A stretch of 54,201 nucleotides of DNA from Calditrichota bacterium (lineage in GTDB: Bacteria; Calditrichota; Calditrichia; Calditrichales; J004): assembly GCA_024277115.1 (NCBI GenBank), contig JAJRVW010000203.1, positions 1 through 54,201 of the forward strand, written 5' to 3'. The translations under genes and the position numbers were made by a program. Every line of letters begins with the position of its first letter. Position 1 is the stretch's first letter. Shown here in pieces: positions 18,491-27,834 of this stretch. Under the pieces are notes generated by a model. The model had not been told where the DNA came from. It did not search any database and was given only the letters and a program-made list of their open reading frames with translations.

Positions 18491-19419
18491 CGTTCAAGCT
18501 CCGCATAACCAAATCCTGACCTGCCAAAACCATTGCCATTATAAAACATATAGATTTTAGTTTTGTAGCGAAAAACATAAGGATACGCAATCATCTCACT
18601 ATCCCAGCCCGTTTTAGACGTATAGATTCCGGCCAAACTATCCTTCCGGTTCCAATTTTTTCCATCTTTCGACTCGGCATAACCTATTTTATAACTCTCC
18701 TTTTCATCGTTGCGATAGTCACCCAGGCCACGCACCGAATACCACATTTTATAGAAACCGTTTTCAAAAATAACAGACGGGCAGGCAATCCCGCCTTCGT
18801 TTTTTTGTAATCCTATCGAGGTAATATCAGGACGCATCCAATACATGCCGTCTTCCGACTCGGCATATTTTATTTCATAAAAAGGTTCCATTATACCGGC
18901 ACGGGCTTGCCATTTTTTGTAAGACATATACCACGTTTTCCATTTTCCATCCTTAACCAATATGCTTTGGCAGGATACGCCGACAGGGTCATTTAATGAA
19001 CGGTCCATAACCGGGCCTGTGGCAATTTTTTTAAATGCGCCAGCTTCTTCATCCCAAATTGCCAACCCGAGCGCCGTACGGTAGCGCGCTGTATTTCCGG
19101 TATTCCATCCCACATAAAAAAAATATTTTTTTCCATTGTGGTTAATTATCTCCGATGGCATCACGCCGCTGTCATCAAAAAAACCGGCGGCGCCCAGTTT
19201 TAAAACGGGTTGATCGTGTTCATATAATATTTTTACCGGATTGTTTGCATCCACCTCAATAAAGGATGTTAATGTCCGGTTTTGCTCATCCCTTGTGCCA
19301 TAATAAATACGCCAAACATCTTTTTTGATTAGTTCGACGAGCGGCACCTGGGCATGGCTTAGAGACCAGCATTTATTTCCGGCAGGTTTAAAGATTAACC
19401 CTTTTTTTATCCATCTCAT
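18487..19419 (-). CDS. Glycosidase-like five-bladed beta-propeller protein
   Basis: About 310 residues with the repeating Trp/Tyr-rich blades of the GH43/GH32/GH130-type five-bladed propeller fold (for example VWRIYYGTRD, KYFFYVGW, WKTWYMSYKKW, FYKMWYSVRG, IYMFYNGNGFG). Blade motifs such as YAESEDGMYW and YAESKDGKNW recur. Proteins of this type are common in surface-glycan gene clusters and are often annotated as glycosyl hydrolases; a catalytic triad cannot be assigned by eye. I place the start at 19419, where the ATG overlaps the upstream TGA as ATGA. The frame also opens upstream to 19464, but those 15 residues lie inside the previous gene. A role in trimming or binding the island's sugar is inferred. 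Confidence 0.7.
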   Translation of the reverse strand: MRWIKKGLIFKPAGNKCWSLSHAQVPLVELIKKDVWRIYYGTRDEQNRTLTSFIEVDANNPVKILYEHDQPVLKLGAAGFFDDSGVMPSEIINHNGKKYFFYVGWNTGNTARYRTALGLAIWDEEAGAFKKIATGPVMDRSLNDPVGVSCQSILVKDGKWKTWYMSYKKWQARAGIMEPFYEIKYAESEDGMYWMRPDITSIGLQKNEGGIACPSVIFENGFYKMWYSVRGLGDYRNDEKESYKIGYAESKDGKNWNRKDSLAGIYTSKTGWDSEMIAYPYVFRYKTKIYMFYNGNGFGRSGFGYAELER

Positions 19420-20378
19420 GCGATTGTTTCCATCCCCTGAACAGGCGTATTTTCTTTCGCCCAAAAAGTTATCATTTCACGGATGCCTTCTTTTAAGGAT
19501 ATCTGCGCTTCAAAACCGGTCTCATCGTATAATTTAGAGCTGTCCAGAAGAAAGCTGTTTTCCCTGGCGCGTGGCGGTAGCATTTCTATTTTGACGGGGC
19601 ATGTTAGCTGGCGCTTAATTTCCTGTGCAATCTCACCAATCGATGGATTTATCGCACCCGTATTGAAAACCTTCCCACTAATTTTATCTACCTCAATCTC
19701 CACCATCTTTATAAACAGCCGGCTTAAATCTTTTATATGAATTTGTGGGCGTTTCTGCCCGCCTCCCAATACTTGGATCCGCCCTTTTTGCAGGGCATTT
19801 TTCGTCATACGGTTAACAATAAAATCATCGCGCATTTTTAGTGAAGAACCAAAAACCATCGCTATCCTTAGGCAGACAACACAAAAACCCGGGTCACCTT
19901 CCTCAAGCAAAAATCTTTCTGCTTCCAGCTTTGATGCCGAATATGGCTCTTCCGGGATTGGCTCCAAATTCTCTGTTAAAGGGGCGGTGTAAGAACTTCC
20001 ATAAACCCCAAATGTCGAGGCAAAAATAATCCGTTCGCATCCAGCCGCGTTGGCCAGTTTTACAAATTTTTTAAAATAGGTATAATTGACCCTGTTTGTA
20101 TGTCCGGGATTTTCCTTACCCATCCTACCATCAGAAACCCCGGCCAGGTAGATCACAGTCGATACATCTGCCAAGCTGGCCCGTACAAGCGCGACATCAT
20201 TTATACCACCCTTATAAACTTTTAGGAACGGCTCTGTATACGTTGCGGGCAATGACACATTTCCACGTAAAAACAAATCGAGTATATTAACCCGGTGTCC
20301 CTTCTCCAATAGGTTTAAAAGTAATCGGGAACCAATATATCCGGCGCCACCGGTTATTAGAATCCTTTTATTTACCAC
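19416..20378 (-). CDS. NAD-dependent sugar epimerase/dehydratase
   Basis: This 320-residue extended short-chain dehydrogenase begins with the Rossmann loop ILITGGAGYIG (residues 6-16). It has the active-site Ser/Thr (FASTFGVYG, about 119-127) and the YSASK catalytic pair Tyr146/Lys150. It is the right size for a nucleotide-sugar 4-epimerase or 4,6-dehydratase. It starts with GTG one base after the preceding stop, with a GGGACGG-like ribosome binding site. Within the island it should modify a nucleotide sugar that the glycosyltransferases then use. The exact sugar cannot be told from sequence. Confidence 0.85.
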   Translation of the reverse strand: MVNKRILITGGAGYIGSRLLLNLLEKGHRVNILDLFLRGNVSLPATYTEPFLKVYKGGINDVALVRASLADVSTVIYLAGVSDGRMGKENPGHTNRVNYTYFKKFVKLANAAGCERIIFASTFGVYGSSYTAPLTENLEPIPEEPYSASKLEAERFLLEEGDPGFCVVCLRIAMVFGSSLKMRDDFIVNRMTKNALQKGRIQVLGGGQKRPQIHIKDLSRLFIKMVEIEVDKISGKVFNTGAINPSIGEIAQEIKRQLTCPVKIEMLPPRARENSFLLDSSKLYDETGFEAQISLKEGIREMITFWAKENTPVQGMETIA

Positions 20379-20379
20379 T

Positions 20380-20940
20380 TTAACCGTCCCAATAGTGATT
20401 TGTTTTTATCAGGTCAAAATAGTCTTCACGGGTAACTCCAACTATTATTTTGTCCCAAAATTTATTTTTACGGAAATACCATTTTCTTTGAACGCCTTCT
20501 TCTTTCCAGCCACACTTTTGGCAGTATACCGCCAATGATGCCTTGTTATATTCAATCATCGAGCCATCCAGCCTTTGCAGGCCAAGCTCCTCAAAAGCAT
20601 AGCGCATCACCGCCATAATCGTGTCTTTGCCATAGCCTTTTCCACGAATATCGACTGGTCCTAACATCATACCATGAAAAGCATTGCGGTCTTTCCAGTT
20701 TATTTCCACCAGGTTTGCCGTACCTATTAGCCCCACATTGGGTGCTTCGACGGCAAAGCGTTGGTTTAGTGAATTTGCCGAAATATTTTCAAACCATATT
20801 TTCTGATCTTTTTCTGTAACAGGGAAATGCCAGGTACCCAGCATCGGCCAGATATCCGGATCGTTCGCCCATTGTAAAAGGAGTTTTTGATCCGATTCTG
20901 TTATGGCGCGCAAAAGGACATTTTTACCTTTAAAATTCAT
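20380..20940 (-). CDS. GNAT family N-acetyltransferase
   Basis: A 186-residue RimJ/RimL-type acetyltransferase. The acetyl-CoA-binding motif RGKGYGKDTIMAVM sits about two thirds in, followed by LQRLDGSMIEYNKASL and YCQKCGWKEEG, the usual motif B. It overlaps the upstream aminotransferase by ATGA. This pairing is the same as in pathways for N-acetylated amino sugars (for example pseudaminic- or Qui3NAc/Fuc3NAc-type), where the transferase makes the amine and the GNAT acetylates it. That pathway role is inferred from context. Confidence 0.85.
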   Translation of the reverse strand: MNFKGKNVLLRAITESDQKLLLQWANDPDIWPMLGTWHFPVTEKDQKIWFENISANSLNQRFAVEAPNVGLIGTANLVEINWKDRNAFHGMMLGPVDIRGKGYGKDTIMAVMRYAFEELGLQRLDGSMIEYNKASLAVYCQKCGWKEEGVQRKWYFRKNKFWDKIIVGVTREDYFDLIKTNHYWDG

Positions 20941-22136
20941 ACAATTTCCATTTCTTTATAAGCATGATTTTCATAAACATTTTTGATTTCCGTGCAAACC
21001 CGTTCAACTTGTTCTTCACCCAGGTCGCAATAAAGCGGAAGGCAGATAACTTGTTTGGACATGTGTTCGGCAACAGGAAGCTTTTCTGCCAATGCCGAAG
21101 GTAATCCCCGGTACATGGGAAAATGGCTTATAAGCGGATAAAAATAGCGGCGTGCATAGATTTCTTGCTGTTTTAGGTTTTCATATAAAACATCCCGCGC
21201 ATGCCCAAACTTATTCTCATCGATAAAAATGGGGAAATAGGCATAATTGTGGTCCACATTATCAAATTCCGTTAAACAAGAAATTCCAGGCACACCGGAC
21301 AATAAATTTTTATACAGCCGGGTCAGCATTTTTCGTTTTTCAATACGCTCATCAATATATTTTAACTGCACCAACCCCAGCGCTGCTTGCATTTCGTTCA
21401 TTTTTCCATTTATGCCTGGCGCTATTACCGTGGTTTCATCGGCAAAACCAAAATTTTTAAGATAGTCAATTCGTTTCTTTAGTTTTTCATCATTCGTAAC
21501 AATTGCGCCACCTTCCATAGTCGTAAATATTTTAGTTGCATGGAAGCTGAGAACAGAGAGGTCACCAAAATTTAAAATGCTATCGCTCCCTTTTTTAACG
21601 CCAAAAGCATGGGCGGCATCATAAATAATTTTCAAACCGTAGGTATCGGCAATTTGCCCGATTTTTTCTACATCGCAGGGATTACCATACACATGTACCG
21701 GAAGGATTGCCGAGGTTTGTGGCGTTATCAGTTTTTCAATTTTATCAGGATCAAGGTTTAAAGTCAGCGGATCGATATCACAGAAAACAGGTTCGATGCC
21801 ATTCCAGTTTAAGGCGTGGGTAGTGGCCACAAAACTATAAGGCGTGGTGATCACCTCTCCCGAGAGACGCAATACCTGCGTAGCGACCACCAATGCCAAA
21901 GTCCCATTGGAAAAAAGGCTAACATATTTCACACCAAGGTACTTTGCTAAAGCTTCTTCAAATTGCTGGTGAAACAGCCCGTTATTTGTTACCCAACGCC
22001 TTTGCCATATTTTTTCCAGATATTCGGTAAATTCATCCAATGGCGGCAAATCAGGGCGGGTTACAAAGATATGCCCGTTTTCTTTATGTGCTGCCTCAAA
22101 TGTGTTCAGGCTTTTTGCAAAAAGGTCCGGGTTCAT
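20937..22136 (-). CDS. DegT/DnrJ/EryC1-type sugar aminotransferase
   Basis: The 399-residue protein is a fold-type I PLP aminotransferase of the nucleotide-sugar family. Asp173 in IYDAAHAFGV contacts the PLP pyridine nitrogen, and Lys202 in SFHATKIFTTMEGG forms the Schiff base. The N-terminal segment RRWVTNNGLFHQQFEEALA is typical of the family. It probably installs an amino group on a keto-sugar such as a dTDP- or UDP-4-keto-6-deoxy hexose. ATGA overlaps at both ends tie it to the acyltransferase genes on either side, so acylation of the resulting amine is a reasonable inference. Confidence 0.88.
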   Translation of the reverse strand: MNPDLFAKSLNTFEAAHKENGHIFVTRPDLPPLDEFTEYLEKIWQRRWVTNNGLFHQQFEEALAKYLGVKYVSLFSNGTLALVVATQVLRLSGEVITTPYSFVATTHALNWNGIEPVFCDIDPLTLNLDPDKIEKLITPQTSAILPVHVYGNPCDVEKIGQIADTYGLKIIYDAAHAFGVKKGSDSILNFGDLSVLSFHATKIFTTMEGGAIVTNDEKLKKRIDYLKNFGFADETTVIAPGINGKMNEMQAALGLVQLKYIDERIEKRKMLTRLYKNLLSGVPGISCLTEFDNVDHNYAYFPIFIDENKFGHARDVLYENLKQQEIYARRYFYPLISHFPMYRGLPSALAEKLPVAEHMSKQVICLPLYCDLGEEQVERVCTEIKNVYENHAYKEMEIV

Positions 22137-23104
22137 AAAGCCCCTTCTAAGATCGGGACATCTTGTTTAATATCTTTTTTTGTTGCCATAATATTTCCGG
22201 GTGCCCTGTACAAAGGAAAATAGCTGTTTGCCCTGTCCAACTTTTTTGTCAGCTCCCCATAAAGTTCTTTATTGAAAACTGTGCCACAAAACCACGCGGT
22301 TCGTTCCTCAGATGCCCAGCCTTTTTTAAAACGGGCCAGCCCATCATTTGCAGTTTCTATTAATCCTGCCCCGGCACCCAGATTGAGATATGTTTTACCG
22401 GCATTTGAAAAATCTTTGATTGCCCGCAAAAAGATCCCGAAGGAAGCGTTTTGTTTATATCCCATTTCGCTATAAGCGCCCAGGTGATAGTAAACTACCT
22501 CGTCCATTTCATAAAACAGAACCATTCCGATTATTTCATCATTTAAAGTTGCATTATAAACAGATAATCCCGGTGTCTCAAACATCCCCTTAAAAGCTTT
22601 TTTTGAAAATTTTGTGATTCCGGTAATCTGGTGCCGGTTTATCAAATTTGTGTACAAACCATTCCACACATCTATAAAATTTAACGGGCTCTCAACACGC
22701 TCAATCTTTATTGTCCTGATGGCATTTCGGGCTTTTAGAAAATGAGTCTTATCAATAAAAGTTTGCCAATCATCTTGCAACTTTACAATAAAGTGATTTT
22801 TAAATGGCATTACTTTCTCATTAAAAATTGTTTTTAGTTTTTCTTCATTCGTATCGTGAAAGGGGTCTGTCACAATCGAAAAACTCACCCAGTCATTTCT
22901 TTTATTGTAAATATCATCGGCCAGACCATCCCAGTTGCTGCAGCAAAATAACGGATAGCAACCCATGGCATCCTTATAATCCGTTCCGGGAATTGCCCTT
23001 TCTAAAATCCATGCGCCACTCTCCTGTAAATAAACGGGCGTTCCAACCCCACTTAATGAAAAGGCATACGCCCTACTTAGATAACCATTTGAGGAAAAAA
23101 TTAT
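22133..23104 (-). CDS. FemAB/GNAT-like acyltransferase with non-AUG start
   Basis: The protein belongs to the acyltransferases of the FemAB/Acetyltransf_6 type: the LKARNAIRTIK region, a typical FYEMDEVVYYHLGAYSE strand and a C-terminal YLNLGAGAG...FKKGWASEER motif. The first ATG is at 22966 (277 residues), but the frame reads as coding for 46 more codons (SSNGYLSRAYAFSLSG, then GVGTPVYLQESGAWILERA) up to an ATA at 23104 with GGGAG seven bases upstream. No ATG, GTG or TTG lies in between. The start was probably ATG and is now ATA, or ATA/ATT is used. An AAGGA before the ATG at 22966 could allow a shortened product. It overlaps the aminotransferase by ATGA; N-acylation of the amino sugar is inferred. 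Confidence 0.65.
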   Translation of the reverse strand: MIFSSNGYLSRAYAFSLSGVGTPVYLQESGAWILERAIPGTDYKDAMGCYPLFCCSNWDGLADDIYNKRNDWVSFSIVTDPFHDTNEEKLKTIFNEKVMPFKNHFIVKLQDDWQTFIDKTHFLKARNAIRTIKIERVESPLNFIDVWNGLYTNLINRHQITGITKFSKKAFKGMFETPGLSVYNATLNDEIIGMVLFYEMDEVVYYHLGAYSEMGYKQNASFGIFLRAIKDFSNAGKTYLNLGAGAGLIETANDGLARFKKGWASEERTAWFCGTVFNKELYGELTKKLDRANSYFPLYRAPGNIMATKKDIKQDVPILEGAL

Positions 23105-23211
23105 GATGAAACTCCCAATTTGTCTCTTTGTCGGATTTCTAATGGAATGTTAATTTCAAAAATTATGCCACGATTAAAAGGGCTGGCAAGGCTTATAAAA
23201 TAGGGGATTGA
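23101..23211 (-). other. Short coding-like remnant without start codon
   Basis: The spacer between the two aminotransferase-island genes contains 36 codons that read like protein (including ISLASPFNRGIIFEINIPLE) and end at a TAA overlapping the probable start of the acyltransferase. There is no start codon in the frame and a stop lies directly upstream. It may be the tail of a decayed gene or chance; I do not recognise it. Confidence 0.2.
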
Positions 23212-23258
23212 TTAAAAAGAGTTTGGACCGGGACGAACAGGTAGGAAAGGATTGCAGC

Positions 23259-24293
23259 TTATGAGGAAGAATTTACCTCAAGTTCTTCAGGTAATTTATT
23301 TATGGGCAGGTGATTGTCGGTGTGCCTGTTTTTATCTAAAAACGATTCGATGAGCTCAACAATAATTTTCATTTCCGGCATGGAATAGCGTTGGTCAATC
23401 GGAAGCGGGCATAATTTATTGGCCATTAAATATTCAAATGAACCCGGCTCACTTCTAAAAGAAACCTCAGGCCAATATTGAGAAACATGGATTTTGTTTT
23501 GGATTAGATATTTCCTTAAATCATCATGTGCGCATAAAAAGGGATAAATCATCGGCCCATGAACGGATCGTAAATTTATTTTTAGCCAGTTTATCTTTTT
23601 TAAATTTTTATGTAAATACTTAAAATTGTCTTCACGTTTCTCCCAAACTTCATCATAATGGATCGAGGATAATATTTTTTGTGTCAACGTGGACATCCGT
23701 CTGATTTTCGCCCGGTTTAAAAGCTCTTCTGTGTTCCTAAAAAGGAAACTACCTGCCTCTGCCCCACCATCAATCCGTACGAGTCGCGCCATATAACGCT
23801 GTGTGGAGTCATCCTGGATAACCTTTTCGACTTCAAGGTTATCAGCATAAATATAACCGCCATCGGCCACACCAAAAAATTTACGCGGTGAATAAAAAGT
23901 AGTAATCCCCGGTTCTGGATTTGAGAAAAACGCCTGGGTATTATCACATATAACATTTGTGAATTTTTTACAACTATCCTGAATAACTTTTTCACATATC
24001 CCAAAGAAATTTATAAGTAAGACATACGTTTGCCCAACTTTCTCAGGATCAAGAATGGGATGGAAATTTTCATCTAATTTATAAAACTGAATTTTTGTTT
24101 TACTTTGTTTAATGGCAAGAAGAACACTGTCGCTAATATAGGATGGAACATAAAGCTCTCCCACTTGCTTCTGAATCAGAAAAAAACTGAGGGAATTACG
24201 GGCAGTATTAAATCGTAGGGCATTTGTATGATATTCGGTTCCTTTGGGAAGCTCTAACTCAAAATACCCACCAATTTCTTCATTTTCTTTCAT
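23259..24293 (-). CDS. DegT-like PLP aminotransferase homologue
   Basis: About 344 residues with the fold of the DegT family in a divergent form. ICDNTQAFF supplies the pyridine-binding Asp (residue 123 if counted from 24311), and YSPRKFFGVADGG supplies the Schiff-base Lys (144 in that count). The protein lacks the standard N-terminal start of the family and has a hydrophilic C-terminal tail. I prefer the ATG at 24293; a TTG six codons upstream (24311) has no better ribosome binding site. Proteins with this RKFFGV-x-DGG pattern occur in surface-polysaccharide clusters. The substrate is unknown. Confidence 0.7.
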   Translation of the reverse strand: MKENEEIGGYFELELPKGTEYHTNALRFNTARNSLSFFLIQKQVGELYVPSYISDSVLLAIKQSKTKIQFYKLDENFHPILDPEKVGQTYVLLINFFGICEKVIQDSCKKFTNVICDNTQAFFSNPEPGITTFYSPRKFFGVADGGYIYADNLEVEKVIQDDSTQRYMARLVRIDGGAEAGSFLFRNTEELLNRAKIRRMSTLTQKILSSIHYDEVWEKREDNFKYLHKNLKKINWLKINLRSVHGPMIYPFLCAHDDLRKYLIQNKIHVSQYWPEVSFRSEPGSFEYLMANKLCPLPIDQRYSMPEMKIIVELIESFLDKNRHTDNHLPINKLPEELEVNSSS

Positions 24294-24349
24294 ATTCAAA
24301 TCTTTTCCCAAAAAGGATATTATAAATTTTTTCTTAAAATCCAGTTACG

Positions 24350-25360
24350 TTATTTGGGTTTTATATCGTCACCAAAAAGTGAATAATAAGCGGCGGCTAT
24401 CCTATCTGCGTCTTTCTGGTCTACAATTTGTCGATTTGTATTCTCAAAAGAATCAGACCCATCATATTTTTTGTGAAGGGTAAACCCGAGTTTGTTAAAG
24501 CGGTTGTTCAATTCTGTCCAAATATTTACCGGGTCAAAACAGATATCTTCATAATTAATAATTATTTTTTGCTTATCCGGAATTTTATTTATGCCCTTTT
24601 CGATCACCCTATTTGTAAAATGAATTTGCCCGGATACCTTTTTATAAATATTTAAATTATTAAGTTTGTTTTGTTCCGGTGGCTTGTAGGTTTGCCATTT
24701 TTCATTTAATGATTTTAAGGTGCGTATTTGTAAAAACAACGATTGGATATTATAAAATGGTTCGCGTTTAATATACAGAAATATTGCATTTGGAATATAT
24801 TTAAATAAAGACAAAATATGGCCATTTAATACACCTGCCTTCACTACAATTGGCTTTTTATTAACAGATTCGAATGCAGCCAGCTCTGCATTTAGTATTA
24901 ACCAGTCTGTTTTTATTTGATTTTTCAACCCATTTTCAGAAATTCCTTCAAGATAAAAAAATCTTTGCCAAAAAGGTATAAACTCATTAGGTGAAAATAA
25001 TCCCGTCGTTTTTCCACGTATGGATTTAAACCGACTACCCCCATTTATTTTACCAAAATTAACATCCCCCTCCATCACAGAATCCAGACTGGATAGCATC
25101 TTTTGTATGCCTGCCCCAATACAGGGCGTCATATAAAAACGGGTAATCAGGTTGCTCGGGAAACAAAACGCATTGCTTGCCGCCAGCCACTGAAACAGGA
25201 GTGTTGCCCCACTGCGCGGTGCGCCAATGATAAAGCAAATCGGTAATGATGGATTTGGTTCGCATTTGGAGATAACATCGATTTCAGCATTTGTTAATAT
25301 TTTATTTAAATCGTATTCAGTAGATTTTTTTGGCAGGGTTTCTAAACGGTTCTTAGCCAT
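24350..25360 (-). CDS. Sulfotransferase family protein
   Basis: A 336-residue P-loop sulfotransferase. IIGAPRSGATLLFQWLAA (about residues 44-61) is the PAPS 5'-phosphosulfate loop. YIKREPFYNIQSLFLQIR corresponds to the 3'-phosphate site, though the usual Ser is shifted. It is the first gene of the island after flgL, 67 bases downstream. It is the third sulfotransferase-type domain in the region. Sulfation of flagellin glycan or another surface sugar is inferred from position; no acceptor is visible. Confidence 0.8.
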   Translation of the reverse strand: MAKNRLETLPKKSTEYDLNKILTNAEIDVISKCEPNPSLPICFIIGAPRSGATLLFQWLAASNAFCFPSNLITRFYMTPCIGAGIQKMLSSLDSVMEGDVNFGKINGGSRFKSIRGKTTGLFSPNEFIPFWQRFFYLEGISENGLKNQIKTDWLILNAELAAFESVNKKPIVVKAGVLNGHILSLFKYIPNAIFLYIKREPFYNIQSLFLQIRTLKSLNEKWQTYKPPEQNKLNNLNIYKKVSGQIHFTNRVIEKGINKIPDKQKIIINYEDICFDPVNIWTELNNRFNKLGFTLHKKYDGSDSFENTNRQIVDQKDADRIAAAYYSLFGDDIKPK

Positions 25361-25427
25361 CTAAATTGATCCAGTTTTTTGGGGGAGGATGTTGTGGTTA
25401 TGTGCCATAGTTTTTCATTTTACCCTA

Positions 25428-26306
25428 TTATAAAAATTGCATAATATTCATTTGCATGGCCTTAGCTGTAGCTTGCAAAGCAGCTTCGTACGCAAATTCT
25501 TCGGCTTTAAATTTTACAATTTCCTCATCAAGGCGTGCATCGCGTTCATTCGATAAATACCTTTGCAAATCAAAATTATATTGCTCCAAACGCGAGCGGA
25601 TAAGTGAAACATTTTTAGAACGCGCACCCATATCCGATGTAAGCGCTACGATGTCTTCTGAAGCCGATTTCAGTGTATCGATTTGTGCCCGGATTGTTGG
25701 TTCATCATTTGCATTTAACGCATTTAATAAATCCGTCATTGCACTAAACATACCTGTATCCATAATATCCTGCCCGGTCGTATTAATAGCAACATCGACC
25801 AATTCGGAATAGGAGCGGGTCATTTCATCATCATTTCCAATATAAGAAACGACACCTGCTGAATATACAAATGGATTGGCTGTTTTTGTATCTGTTCCGG
25901 CAAAAACACTTTTTCCAAGATATTGTGCATTCGTTAATGAAAGCATCTCGTTGATCAATGCTTCAAGCTGGCCGGCAAGCGTTGTCCGTACACCGGCATC
26001 CGATTGTCCATCGGCGCCTTTTGTGGCTATATCCTTTGCCTGCAAGGAAATATCCGACATTTGCTCCAGTAAAGAAACGGAATTATTCATCCAGCTATCG
26101 GCGGATTTTATCTTATTCAAATACTGTTCATTTTCAGTTAAGGCAGCCTTATAGCGCGCTGCATTTGCAAAAGCGGTAGGGTCATCGGATGCACGGTTAA
26201 CTTTTTTACCGGTTACAATACGTTCCTGAATACTAGCCATATTGCTACGATTTCGGTTTACACGTATTAAAGCGTTCCGGGTGATCATTGCCTGTGTTAC
26301 ACGCAT
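25428..26306 (-). CDS. flgL: Flagellar hook-filament junction protein FlgL
   Basis: A 292-residue flagellin-like protein forming the second hook-filament junction ring. The N-terminus (MRVTQAMITRNALIRVNRNR and the following ERIVTGKKVNRASDDPTAFA) is the flagellin D0/D1 coiled-coil signature. The C-terminal helix ends EAALQATAKAMQMNIMQFL. It is close to the usual 300 residues, with a short central domain. AAGGA lies upstream of the ATG. It follows flgK by 58 bases and is the last flagellar gene before the glycan island. No flagellin gene is in the window. Confidence 0.95.
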   Translation of the reverse strand: MRVTQAMITRNALIRVNRNRSNMASIQERIVTGKKVNRASDDPTAFANAARYKAALTENEQYLNKIKSADSWMNNSVSLLEQMSDISLQAKDIATKGADGQSDAGVRTTLAGQLEALINEMLSLTNAQYLGKSVFAGTDTKTANPFVYSAGVVSYIGNDDEMTRSYSELVDVAINTTGQDIMDTGMFSAMTDLLNALNANDEPTIRAQIDTLKSASEDIVALTSDMGARSKNVSLIRSRLEQYNFDLQRYLSNERDARLDEEIVKFKAEEFAYEAALQATAKAMQMNIMQFL

Positions 26307-26364
26307 ATTTTTTTCCTTACTTTTAAATCGAAGTTATCTACTTCCACTTCTGCCAATGTATAAA

Positions 26365-27720
26365 TTATGTCAACTGCAACACTGTATTGATCATGTCATT
26401 TACAGTCTGTATAATTTTTGCAGCCGCCTGGTATCCTTGTTCGTATTGAACAAGTTTTGTCATTTCTTCATCAAGTGATACGCCGCTAACCTGATCTTTC
26501 TGGTTTTGTAATTGCTGGGTTATCAACTCGCTACTATACCTTAAAAAGCTAGCGTCATCAATTTCCGAGCCAATTTCAGTCACTAGCGAAACATAAAAAT
26601 CTGAGGGCGTCTCATTGGCAATAATTGTATCGAATTGTAAACTAAAAATTGATTCTGCAACGGAATTTGCCCCAACGCCTTCTGTAGCGCCACGTGTTGC
26701 AATTAATGTTGGGTTGTTCACCACAGCCTGGTTCATTGTAAAATTTGAAGCGCCGGTACTATTGCTACTAAAAAAATTTACACCGGTGGTCCCTGCAAGG
26801 TTATATCCTGCAGAATGCGCGGCATTCACCTGGCTGGAAAGGTTATCGGCAAGCGTATCCAACTGGTCTAAATAATTTGGGATTTTATCATTAAAAACAT
26901 CTAATACGCCCGCAAGGCTCCCGCCTTCAATTTCCGGTTCATAATTGCTGTCTTTAAATTTAATAGCAGAAGTCCGTATATTATTTGTCCGGTCGATAGA
27001 AACCTCGATCGTGTTTGCTTTATTTTCGGATATGAGAATATGGCCGCCTGTCAATACGCTTACCTCACCATTCTCCTTTTCACGCACATCGATATTTATT
27101 ATCTTGGAGAGCTCTGTAATCAATTCATCACGCCGGTCCATTAAATCCGGCGAATTGCCCAGGCGCAATTGCTGGTTAATATCGAGGAGTTGTGTGCTAA
27201 TATCGTTTATTACCTTAACCGATTCATAGATTTCCGGCTCAATTTGACGTTGCAAACCCACAACACGCGAATACGTGTTCTGAAAAGAGTTTGTTAGCAA
27301 CTGGCCCTTGTTTTTTACCAATGTCCTCAACGAGTTACTTTCAGGATCTGATGCAAGGTCGTTCCAGGAATTCCAAAATTCCGCCATAACATTTTGGAGG
27401 GACCCTTCGCTGTCATCACCAAAAATTGACTCAATCTGTTTTAACAAGGACTCCGTTTTTTCATATTTGCCCAAATTATTGTTTTCCCGCCAAAGCGAAA
27501 GCTCGGCAAACTTCTGGCGCATACGGTCCAGGCCATTGGAATCCATTCCTGAGCCAAATCCGGCAAATCCGCTAACACTGGTCAAATTTCGCATATCAAC
27601 ACGGCGCCGGGTGTAGCCTTCATTATTTGCGTTGGCAATATTATTGGATGTTGTATCTATCGCACTTTGGAAACCGGATAGGGAACGACGGCCCATCTCG
27701 AACAGTGAGGATATTGACAT
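26365..27720 (-). CDS. flgK: Flagellar hook-associated protein FlgK
   Basis: A 451-residue junction protein between hook and filament. The N-terminal signature (SLSGFQSAIDTTSNNIANAN, then EGYTRRRVDM) and the C-terminal VSLDEEMTKLVQYEQGYQAA are diagnostic of FlgK. The length is near the low end of the family, so the middle domain is reduced. It lies 114 bases after flgN and before flgL, the conserved order in which the chaperone precedes its clients. Confidence 0.95.
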   Translation of the reverse strand: MSISSLFEMGRRSLSGFQSAIDTTSNNIANANNEGYTRRRVDMRNLTSVSGFAGFGSGMDSNGLDRMRQKFAELSLWRENNNLGKYEKTESLLKQIESIFGDDSEGSLQNVMAEFWNSWNDLASDPESNSLRTLVKNKGQLLTNSFQNTYSRVVGLQRQIEPEIYESVKVINDISTQLLDINQQLRLGNSPDLMDRRDELITELSKIINIDVREKENGEVSVLTGGHILISENKANTIEVSIDRTNNIRTSAIKFKDSNYEPEIEGGSLAGVLDVFNDKIPNYLDQLDTLADNLSSQVNAAHSAGYNLAGTTGVNFFSSNSTGASNFTMNQAVVNNPTLIATRGATEGVGANSVAESIFSLQFDTIIANETPSDFYVSLVTEIGSEIDDASFLRYSSELITQQLQNQKDQVSGVSLDEEMTKLVQYEQGYQAAAKIIQTVNDMINTVLQLT

Positions 27721-27834
27721 AATTTTTTCTTCTCTTTTGTTTTATCTACAAAACCGTTTAGCCTATTACTTTTTCAAGTTTCAGAATGTTGTTTTAAATC
27801 CCTCTATCGAATCATTTTTCCGTAATTATGATGA

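Noticed and set aside
25400-25416. TGGCAC on the minus strand near flgL/sulfotransferase boundary as sigma-54 promoter
   Set aside because: The -24 half is perfect but the -12 half at the required spacing is CACA, so it is probably chance.
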